Assembly (NCBI GenBank): GCA_002728175.1
Contig: PBVH01000012.1
Coordinates: 90,902-101,381, forward strand
Direction of reading: 5' to 3'
Source of the DNA: Flavobacteriales bacterium
GTDB taxonomy: Bacteria; Bacteroidota; Bacteroidia; Flavobacteriales; BACL11
DNA: 10,480 bases
The notes under the pieces were generated by a model. The model was given only the letters and a program-made list of their open reading frames with translations, did no database searches and was not told where the DNA came from. Positions 1 to 5,721 of this stretch are shown piece by piece; position 1 is the stretch's first letter, and every line of letters starts with the position of its first letter. The translations under genes and the position numbers were made by a program.

Positions 1-1
1 A

Positions 2-1408
2 GTTTCTTCTACTGATGAAAATCATGTATATGTTGGTGGTATTAATTTGTGGGAGTCCAATGATGGTGGGCAAAATTGGGATATTAATGCAAGTAGCGGA
101 AATGGGTCAAATTATTCATATATGCATGTAGATCAGCATGCGCTTGAATTTAATCCACTAAACAATTCAGTATATGCTGGAAATGATGGAGGTATTTATA
201 AATGGAGAAATGATTTGAATCGATGGCTTGATATAAGCGATGGATTAGAAATTTCACAATTTTATAAATTAGGAGTGTCTCAATCAAATGAAAACAAAAT
301 TGTTGCCGGTGCTCAAGATAATGGTACAGAAATGCTGACAAATAATGTTTGGGACGCTATAATGGGTGGCGACGGTATGGAGTGTGCCATTGATCCATAT
401 GACGAAAATATCATTTATGCAGAGTATCAATATGGTGGGATGAGAAAGTCTTACAACGGAGGAGCTGATTGGGACAATATTAAACCTGTAAGTTATGAGG
501 GTGGTTGGGTTACACCATATGAAATTCATCCAAACAATCCTCTTTTAATTGTAGCCGGCTATGATGAGATTTATCGTTCCTACTTGGGTGGAGATATTTC
601 TGGTAGTTTTAACTCTTGGGATTCAATATCCTACAATGTAAGCGGAGGGCAATCAGTAAGATTTATTGGTTTAGCGCCATCAAATCAAGATTATATATAT
701 GCTGGAACATACAGCAGACTTAAAGTTACGACAAATGGGGGTGACTCATGGGAAAACATAAAGCCAGGTCTACCAAACTTTAATATTACGGATATTGCTG
801 TTTCTTCAACTGATCCAGATCATATATGGGTAACTTTTTCAGAATATAACAGTGCGCACAAAGTATATGAATCATTTGACAGAGGACAAAATTGGATCAA
901 TATTACTGGAAATAATTTGCCAAATTTGCCAGTAAACTGTATTGTAAACCAACCTTATTCAAACGGTGATTTATATATTGGTACTGATATTGGGGTGTAT
1001 TATAAAAACAATGATATGGCCGATTGGATTCCATACATGAACGGGCTACCAAATGTTATTGTAAGTGAACTGGAAATACAGAATTTAGAAGGTACGATTA
1101 GTGCAGCAACCTACGGAAGAGGGGTTTGGAAAAGTAATTTGAATAGTTCAGCCACAAATATTAAAAATATAGGTTCCGGAACATTTACATTATATCCAAA
1201 TCCAGCGCAAGATTCTTTTATCATTAACTTCCCAAACAAAAACAATTATCAAGTTAATATTTACACTATTACTGGATTATTGGTTAAAAGATTTTCTTTC
1301 ATTAAGCCAAATAATAGAATTTTTATCAATGACTTATCAGCAGGATGTTACATAATTGAATTAACTTCTGAAGATGAAACTCAAAAAAAGAAGCTGATTA
1401 TACGATAA
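2..1408 (+). CDS. Partial secreted BNR/Asp-box beta-propeller protein with T9SS C-terminal sorting domain (5' end outside window)
   Basis: The reading frame is open from base 2 to the TAA at 1406-1408 (468 residues visible), and no convincing start lies inside the window, so the gene begins upstream. Asp-box (BNR-type S/T-x-D/N-x-G-x-x-W) motifs occur at 56-79 (SNDGGQNW), 449-472 (SYNGGADW), 728-751 (TTNGGDSW) and 872-895 (SFDRGQNW). Each sits in a strand-rich repeat of the sialidase/VPS10 propeller type. From about 1175 the protein has a type A T9SS sorting domain: YPNP at 1193-1204, then a 'VNIYTITGLLVKRF' strand, 'LSAGCYIIEL', and a basic end KKKLIIR. By family knowledge such proteins cross the outer membrane through the T9SS and are released or anchored to the cell surface, and the tail is removed. 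The propeller may bind or cleave glycans or proteins. I see no catalytic signature, so the substrate is unknown. The downstream T9SS gene has its own promoter-like motif. Confidence 0.88.
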   Translation, partial: VSSTDENHVYVGGINLWESNDGGQNWDINASSGNGSNYSYMHVDQHALEFNPLNNSVYAGNDGGIYKWRNDLNRWLDISDGLEISQFYKLGVSQSNENKIVAGAQDNGTEMLTNNVWDAIMGGDGMECAIDPYDENIIYAEYQYGGMRKSYNGGADWDNIKPVSYEGGWVTPYEIHPNNPLLIVAGYDEIYRSYLGGDISGSFNSWDSISYNVSGGQSVRFIGLAPSNQDYIYAGTYSRLKVTTNGGDSWENIKPGLPNFNITDIAVSSTDPDHIWVTFSEYNSAHKVYESFDRGQNWINITGNNLPNLPVNCIVNQPYSNGDLYIGTDIGVYYKNNDMADWIPYMNGLPNVIVSELEIQNLEGTISAATYGRGVWKSNLNSSATNIKNIGSGTFTLYPNPAQDSFIINFPNKNNYQVNIYTITGLLVKRFSFIKPNNRIFINDLSAGCYIIELTSEDETQKKKLIIR

Positions 1409-1427
1409 CAATACTTGCTTATTTTAG

Positions 1428-1446
1428 TTTAAAAGGAACTTTTAAA
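1428..1446 (+). terminator. Possible weak terminator hairpin, or operator (8-bp perfect inverted repeat)
   Basis: TTTAAAAG (1428-1435) and CTTTTAAA (1439-1446) are perfect inverted repeats around a GAA loop, 20 bases after the stop of the first T9SS gene. The stem has only one G-C pair. A T-rich stretch begins only about 10 bases later (1455 onward), so as an intrinsic terminator it is weak. It also lies about 15 bp upstream of the TATATTTG motif, where a regulator of the next gene could bind. The sequence alone cannot decide between the two roles. Confidence 0.3.
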
Positions 1447-1460
1447 TGATAAATGATTTT

Positions 1461-1468
1461 TATATTTG
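1461..1468 (+). promoter_or_regulatory. Putative Bacteroidota -7 promoter element (TATATTTG) for the kelch/T9SS gene
   Basis: TATATTTG is an exact match to the Bacteroidota housekeeping -7 consensus TAnnTTTG and ends 15 bp before the ATG at 1484. Transcription would begin at about 1473-1476, giving a leader of roughly 10 bases. No clear TTG/TTTG -33 element stands at the usual distance of about 19-21 bp upstream, so the assignment rests on the -7 match and its position. Confidence 0.5.
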
Positions 1469-1483
1469 TTGAAAATTATTCTA

Positions 1484-3439
1484 ATGAAAAAACTTCTATT
1501 TCTTATCATTTTTATACCATTGCTATGCGTATCTCAAACTTGGGAAAGCGTAAATAATTTTCCATTTACAGGCGTTCATCATCCAGTTACCTTTTCATAT
1601 GGAGATGATGCTTATGTTATAACGGGTAGCAACACAGATAATGTCTACAAGTATAATTCTATAACTGATAGTTGGACACAGCTAAATTCCTTTCCAGGAG
1701 GTGTTAGAGGGTATGCATATGGAGTAGCGGTTAATGATAAGGCTTATATTGGTTTTGGTTCGGACTCAAGCTCTACACATCCAAATGATTGGTGGGAATA
1801 TGATATCACAAGCAACTCTTGGTCTCAGTTAGCTCCATTTCCAGGAGCCGGAAGGGATCACCCCGCTATGGTTAATGTTGGTGATAAAATTTTTGTTGGT
1901 TGTGGAAGTAATGCCTCTAGCACAGGTTTAAGCGATTGGTGGGAGTATGATATAACAAACAATACTTGGTTACAAAAAACAGGCATACCGGCAAACGGCA
2001 GGCACCATCCATATTTTTTTGGCATAGGAAATTATGCTTATGTTGGGTTTGGTCATGGTTCTGTTTCTGGCCCTGGAAGTAACCCAAACTCATCTCTATT
2101 TATTTATAATGATTTTTATAGATATGACCCAACTAACGATAGTTGGCAAATGATGTCACAATTTCCATCACAAGCAAGAGTTGCTGGCACACAATTTTCT
2201 TATCAAGGAAAAGGATATATTTTAAGTGGTGATGGAGATAGTCACTATCCACTAGCTCAAGGTGAGTTTTGGGAATATAATCCACTAACGGACACATGGG
2301 CCCAACTACCCTCTAATCCAGGCAACTCTATATGGGCTCCTGGAAGTTTTATAATTGGTTGTAATGTGTATTTCTTACTAGGTAGTAATAAATGGACTTA
2401 TCCGTGGACTTTTCCAAAAAATATTTACAAGTACCGTCTTGGTACTGATTGTGGATGTACAGATCAAAATGCTGTAAACTATTCCTCGCTAGCAATTCAA
2501 GATGATGGTAGTTGTTGTTATGTTTCTGGCTGTACTGACCCTTATTCACTTAATTTTGATTCCATTGCATGCTTTGATGATGGATCTTGTATACCTGCAG
2601 TTCTTGGTTGTAACAATCCAAATGCTATTAACTATAACCCGAACGCTAATACATTGCAAACGGTTGGTGGTGAGCTTGATACTTCATTTGGATTAGGTGG
2701 TTTTTTTGGTATTAACTCCACAGCAGCATTAATTTTTGATGCTAATGAAGACTGCATACTAGAGTCCGCAGTATTTTATGCTCAGTATCAAAACAGTATC
2801 AAATTTGAAGTTCGAGATAGTCTAGGACAAATTATTGACGATACAACGCATGCTGTTTATCCTGGAAAGCAAAGACTTACTCTTAATTTTGAAATTCCAG
2901 CAGGTCAAAGTATGAGGCTTGGAATAGGCACTCAAGGTTCTTTTTTATATCGTAATAGAGCCAACACCTCATATCCTTACAATATAGGAGATTTGGTCAC
3001 AATCAAAACATCAAATTCTTCTTGGTGGCCCAATCAATACTATTATTTTTATTATGACATGATTTTCCAAAAAAACTGCCAAGTACCTGCGTCGTACAAC
3101 TGTGTGAATGTCAACGACTGTCAAGACCCTGGGGATGGAAGTGGACAGTATTCAACTTTAGCAGATTGTGTAAATGCGTGTGTTTCTACTTACGTGAAAG
3201 AAACAAACGAAAAGCTAAGCATTTATCCTAATCCAGCAAAAAATCATCTAAAAATTGATTATTCAAACAAAAATAATTATAGTATGAATATTTATAGTTT
3301 GTCTGGATCTCTAATTAAAAAATACAAATTTGCAGAATCGGCAAATTATATCAGCATAGAAAATCTCTCCAGTGGGTATTATTTTGCAGAAATTATATGT
3401 GAGGAAAAAACTCAAAGGAAGAAGCTTCTCATAGAATAG
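1484..3439 (+). CDS. Secreted six-bladed kelch-type protein with GCTD Cys repeats, LYRN beta-sandwich module and T9SS sorting domain
   Basis: I chose the ATG at 1484 (651 aa) over an in-frame TTG at 1466 because it opens directly on a signal peptide: MKK, a hydrophobic stretch, and likely signal peptidase I cleavage near VSQ (residue 18). The domains, numbered from this ATG, are as follows. Kelch-like blades run from about 20 to 318, with recurring 'DWWEYDITSNSW' and 'AYIGFGS' strands. Two complete GCTD...DDGSC repeats (324-344, 349-369) and a third lacking its DDGSC end (375-388) follow. A beta-sandwich of about 140 residues comes next (about 394-531), with LYRN, YPY and YYYFYYD signatures shared with many Bacteroidota secreted proteins. 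Then come a four-Cys 'DPGDGSGQYSTLADC' element (539-566) and a T9SS tail (about 577-651, YPNP at 581-584). It is probably exported by Sec and T9SS and displayed on the surface; adhesion or glycan binding is inference. I see no enzyme motif. Confidence 0.9.
   Translation: MKKLLFLIIFIPLLCVSQTWESVNNFPFTGVHHPVTFSYGDDAYVITGSNTDNVYKYNSITDSWTQLNSFPGGVRGYAYGVAVNDKAYIGFGSDSSSTHPNDWWEYDITSNSWSQLAPFPGAGRDHPAMVNVGDKIFVGCGSNASSTGLSDWWEYDITNNTWLQKTGIPANGRHHPYFFGIGNYAYVGFGHGSVSGPGSNPNSSLFIYNDFYRYDPTNDSWQMMSQFPSQARVAGTQFSYQGKGYILSGDGDSHYPLAQGEFWEYNPLTDTWAQLPSNPGNSIWAPGSFIIGCNVYFLLGSNKWTYPWTFPKNIYKYRLGTDCGCTDQNAVNYSSLAIQDDGSCCYVSGCTDPYSLNFDSIACFDDGSCIPAVLGCNNPNAINYNPNANTLQTVGGELDTSFGLGGFFGINSTAALIFDANEDCILESAVFYAQYQNSIKFEVRDSLGQIIDDTTHAVYPGKQRLTLNFEIPAGQSMRLGIGTQGSFLYRNRANTSYPYNIGDLVTIKTSNSSWWPNQYYYFYYDMIFQKNCQVPASYNCVNVNDCQDPGDGSGQYSTLADCVNACVSTYVKETNEKLSIYPNPAKNHLKIDYSNKNNYSMNIYSLSGSLIKKYKFAESANYISIENLSSGYYFAEIICEEKTQRKKLLIE
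1562..2434 (+). repeat. Six kelch-like beta-propeller repeats within the secreted protein
   Basis: The encoded protein repeats a unit of about 45-60 residues ending in 'D/N-x-x-W-x-Q/M-x-x-x-x-P'. Examples are NSITDSWTQLNSFPG, DITSNSWSQLAPFPG, DITNNTWLQKTGIPA, DPTNDSWQMMSQFPS and NPLTDTWAQLPSNPG. Each unit also has an inner strand such as AYVITGS, AYIGFGS, IFVGCGS, AYVGFGH, GYILSGD or VYFLLGS. The sixth unit ends at IYKYR without the W strand. The mature N-terminus (TWESVNNFP) has exactly that strand, so it probably closes the ring. Confidence 0.75.
2453..2647 (+). repeat. Three GCTD-type Cys repeats (third incomplete)
   Basis: The repeats start at 2453 (GCTDQNAVNY...DDGSC), 2528 (GCTDPYSLNF...DDGSC) and 2606 (GCNNPNAINYNPNA). 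The consensus GCTD-xx-A-x-NY-(x)n-DDGSC is a recurrent short module of secreted Bacteroidota proteins, probably a small disulfide- or metal-stabilised linker. The third copy loses its DDGSC half at about 2648, where the LYRN beta-sandwich module begins. Confidence 0.8.
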
Positions 3440-4316
3440 CCTCTAAGCTTTTCATGTAGTCTCTCTTATTTTTTTCTGGAGCAAAAACTAAACCCACAGA
3501 AATTATAGTTTTTTTGCCTCTGTAATATTTTTTTAGTAAAAATGGTCCGCCCATAAATCCGTTTTGTAGCTTCCACAACCCTCTACATATATTATTTTCA
3601 CAAACTGGCTCATATAGCTCTTCTATTTTCACGTAGGTGTTGTCTTTATTTCCAAATATATTATTAGAAATAACGCTGTCGGTATAGTTTAAACACTTTT
3701 TATCACTTGCAGATTTTGAGTCAATAACGAAAAACATTAAGTGTTGGATTTCTTCAATATTTGGAGGGTTATAAGAAGCCCAAAAAAAATTTTCCTTATT
3801 TTCTACTATAGTGTAAATGCTTGGAAAAAAAGTTTTAACTGAAAAGTTATTGTATATATCTTGCTCAACTTGTTTATTTGATTTCTTTCTAATTTCATTT
3901 TTAATCAAATCTATTTCATTTGCCTCAAAAATTTTTAGTGTTTTGTTTAAGCTTTCTGAACTTAATGTTTTATTTTCATTTAAAAAAACTACTAACTGAT
4001 TTTTTGCCCATTTGTTTTTGTGAATTGAACTTTTAATGTTTTTTCCAAAAATCAAAATGTTTTTATTTCTTTTAAATATATTTTTAAATTCAAAATGATT
4101 TATATGAATTGTTTTAAATGTAGGTTCTACTGTATTTACACCATAGATAGGTTGCTCGAATATTTGCCTTATTTTAAATTTATTATTACTCCAATACGAT
4201 TCTGTTGCCACTACCAGAATATCAGATTTATTTCCTGTTGAAGAGGGTAAAACATTAGAGTTGTTACAACAGTAAAATAACATCACTACAGCGGACATGA
4301 AAACAAATATTCTCAT
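3429..4316 (-). CDS. DUF4837 family lipoprotein
   Basis: This 295-residue protein opens with a short signal sequence and a lipobox-like LFYC (Cys16; a second Cys follows), so it is probably a lipoprotein at the periplasmic face of a membrane. Features I recognise from the DUF4837 family are the 'LPSSTGNKSDILVV' start of the mature domain, the 'EQPIYGVNTVEPTF' region followed by 'FKRNKNILIF', and the C-terminal 'GGPFLLKKYY' and 'FAPEKNKRDYMKSLEAIL' blocks. No function is established to my knowledge. Its ATG (4314-4316) overlaps the TGA of the lytic transglycosylase gene as ATGA, so the two are translationally coupled. A shared role in cell-envelope or peptidoglycan maintenance is inferred from this. 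Its TGA lies inside the end of the convergent kelch gene. Confidence 0.85.
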   Translation of the reverse strand: MRIFVFMSAVVMLFYCCNNSNVLPSSTGNKSDILVVATESYWSNNKFKIRQIFEQPIYGVNTVEPTFKTIHINHFEFKNIFKRNKNILIFGKNIKSSIHKNKWAKNQLVVFLNENKTLSSESLNKTLKIFEANEIDLIKNEIRKKSNKQVEQDIYNNFSVKTFFPSIYTIVENKENFFWASYNPPNIEEIQHLMFFVIDSKSASDKKCLNYTDSVISNNIFGNKDNTYVKIEELYEPVCENNICRGLWKLQNGFMGGPFLLKKYYRGKKTIISVGLVFAPEKNKRDYMKSLEAIL

Positions 4317-5602
4317 ATGACAGGGATTAAAATTTTCGTTCCCGGTTGGAGATACCCCCCTTTAATATTATTTAGTTCCTGTATTTCTGAAACTGTAATG
4401 CCGTCAAGTTTTTGTGCAATACTCCATAAAGTGTCTCCTTTTTTAACTACATATTCTTCTTTTCTAAATGACTCGAAACTTATTTTTTTTAAATGCTCTT
4501 TATCAACAAATATCACCATTTGGTCACCCTCATTTATTTTTGTGGTTTTTAATTTATTCCACTTTTTAAGATTATATATATTTACATTATACTTTTTTGC
4601 AATTTTACCTAGATAATCTCCTCTTTGAACCGTATATATTATTCTATCCTCATCAATTAAAACCTGTTTGTCATTAATCAAAGACATTGTCTTATAATTA
4701 CTCTCTTCGTTAAGTAAAAAGTCACGGACGTTTTCTTTTGGTAAAACTATATGAGTTGTTTCCGGAAATATATCACGCTTATATGAAGGATTTAAATACT
4801 CGATAATTTCTCTACTTGTGCACGTAACAGACATTAAACCTTTTAAATTTACTTGACTTTTTAATTTTATGCTGTCTATCTCATAATAACTCAACTTTAC
4901 TTCATCCTTTGTAATATTATGTTCTTTATAAAAATTCATTAAATAATTTATAGCAATAAATTTTGGAACATAATTTCTTGTTTCGGTTCTTAAATGTTGT
5001 TGAAGATACCAATAATCATTAATTTCTGTATCTATTATTTTTCTTTGAATATAACCAGGCCCTCCGTTATACGCTGCTAAAACTAAAGACCAATCACCAA
5101 AACTCTCATATAATTTTTTAAAATAAATACATGCGGATTCTGTTGATTTGAATGGGTCTTGTCGTTCGTCAATATAAGAGCTAACAGATAGATTATACTG
5201 TTTACCTGTCAAATACATAAATTGCCATAAACCTACAGCTCCTGAAACTGATCTTGCTTTAGGATTTAATCCAGATTCAACAATAGATAAGTATTTAAGT
5301 TCTAGGGGTAGGCCATGTTTATCTAACATCGCCTCCATCATTGGAAAATAATACTCTGAATATGCTAACATTTTAGAAATTAATTTTTTATCCTTTTTTA
5401 AATACTTATTAATGTAGTCAAATACTTGATCGTTAAATTTTAAATCGACAGGTGTTTGTTTGTTTAACTCTTTAATTCTTTTCTCAATTAAATAATAGTT
5501 ATCTTTTTTGTTTTTTCTAATTGAATCTGTAGCATAAACATTTAAAAGATTTGTTAAACTAAAACATAAAAAGAATAAGAAAAAAATATTAGTATTTTTC
5601 AT
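4313..5602 (-). CDS. mltD: MltD-like lytic murein transglycosylase (SLT domain plus two LysM)
   Basis: This is a 429-residue periplasmic enzyme that cleaves peptidoglycan between MurNAc and GlcNAc with formation of 1,6-anhydroMurNAc. I chose the ATG at 5602 over a TTG at 5632 because it opens the signal peptide (hydrophobic core at about 6-20, likely cleavage after VYA at about 24). Numbered from this ATG, the SLT domain spans about 95-190. It has the catalytic Glu109 in 'LSIVESGLNP', then 'SGAVGLWQFM' and 'LAAYNGGPGYI', the classic family 1 signatures. Two LysM domains at about 322-366 (YTVQRGDYLGKIAKKYNV) and 383-428 (YVVKKGDTLWSIAQKL) should bind glycan chains. The layout matches MltD of other bacteria. 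The Cys near the N-terminus lacks a good lipobox, so soluble periplasmic export is more likely than lipid anchoring. It is the first gene of a pair with the DUF4837 gene. Confidence 0.92.
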   Translation of the reverse strand: MKNTNIFFLFFLCFSLTNLLNVYATDSIRKNKKDNYYLIEKRIKELNKQTPVDLKFNDQVFDYINKYLKKDKKLISKMLAYSEYYFPMMEAMLDKHGLPLELKYLSIVESGLNPKARSVSGAVGLWQFMYLTGKQYNLSVSSYIDERQDPFKSTESACIYFKKLYESFGDWSLVLAAYNGGPGYIQRKIIDTEINDYWYLQQHLRTETRNYVPKFIAINYLMNFYKEHNITKDEVKLSYYEIDSIKLKSQVNLKGLMSVTCTSREIIEYLNPSYKRDIFPETTHIVLPKENVRDFLLNEESNYKTMSLINDKQVLIDEDRIIYTVQRGDYLGKIAKKYNVNIYNLKKWNKLKTTKINEGDQMVIFVDKEHLKKISFESFRKEEYVVKKGDTLWSIAQKLDGITVSEIQELNNIKGGYLQPGTKILIPVI

Positions 5603-5622
5603 TTTACAAATTTCAAAAAGAT

Positions 5623-5640
5623 CAATTTGCAAATTGCAAA
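5623..5640. promoter_or_regulatory. Overlapping short palindromes upstream of mltD; candidate operator
   Basis: CAATTTGCAAATTG (5623-5636) is a perfect 14-bp palindrome. TTTGCAA-A-TTGCAAA (5626-5640) is a second palindrome that shares most of the same bases. On the minus strand the site reads as two tandem TTTGCAA heptamers. It starts 21 bp upstream of the mltD ATG, in the spacer shared with dxs, a typical operator position. In DNA this AT-rich a chance palindrome is possible. No exact TAnnTTTG motif for mltD is visible in the spacer. Confidence 0.3.
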
Positions 5641-5681
5641 CACTTTAGTCCAATTATTAACTATAAAATGTTAAAGAAACT

Positions 5682-5707
5682 TAAAAGTTTTATTTGAAAA
5701 AGTTTTA
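5682..5707. repeat. Direct repeat AAAAGTTTTA x2 in the dxs promoter region
   Basis: AAAAGTTTTA occurs at 5683-5692 and 5698-5707, 15 bp start to start, just upstream of the putative dxs -7 element. The first copy lies within TAAAAGTTTTA, a palindrome around its central G. The outer sequences ACTTAAAA (5679-5686) and TTTTAAGT (5703-5710) also form a perfect 8-bp inverted repeat that touches the -7 motif. This could be a regulator site or intrinsically bent A-tract DNA; it could also be low-complexity chance. Confidence 0.35.
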
Positions 5708-5709
5708 AG

Positions 5710-5717
5710 TATCTTTG
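5710..5717 (+). promoter_or_regulatory. dxs: Putative Bacteroidota -7 promoter element (TATCTTTG) for dxs
   Basis: TATCTTTG matches TAnnTTTG exactly and ends 4 bp before the dxs ATG. The usual distance from this element to the transcription start puts the first base at or within a few bases of the A of ATG, so the mRNA would be leaderless or nearly so. A TTTG at 5693-5696 is only 13 bp upstream, shorter than the usual -33/-7 spacing, so the -33 element is uncertain. Confidence 0.55.
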
Positions 5718-5721
5718 CTAA

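Noticed and set aside
1466..1483. TTG at 1466 as the start of the kelch gene
   Set aside because: It overlaps the TATATTTG promoter-like motif and would put extra residues before a good MKK signal peptide; ATG at 1484 is better.
1535..1550. Cys15 in the kelch protein signal sequence and the Cys in the mltD signal sequence as lipoprotein anchors
   Set aside because: Neither has a small residue at -1 as a lipobox requires, and both have plausible signal peptidase I sites downstream. T9SS cargo is also normally cut by signal peptidase I.
3420..3452. AGAAGCTT / AAGCTTTT hairpin at the convergent gene ends as a terminator
   Set aside because: The core AAGCTT is self-complementary, so any two copies pair. 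The loop is 17 bases and no T tract follows on either strand, so it is not supported as a terminator.
4317..4616. 99-codon open frame on the plus strand opposite the LysM part of mltD
   Set aside because: It is antisense to two well-matched LysM domains, is rich in Phe/Ile/Ser as expected from complementing Lys/Glu/Asn codons, and has no independent support.
5603..5632. TTG at 5632 as the start of the lytic transglycosylase
   Set aside because: It would add ten residues, including acidic ones, in front of a typical signal peptide; the ATG at 5602 is the natural start.
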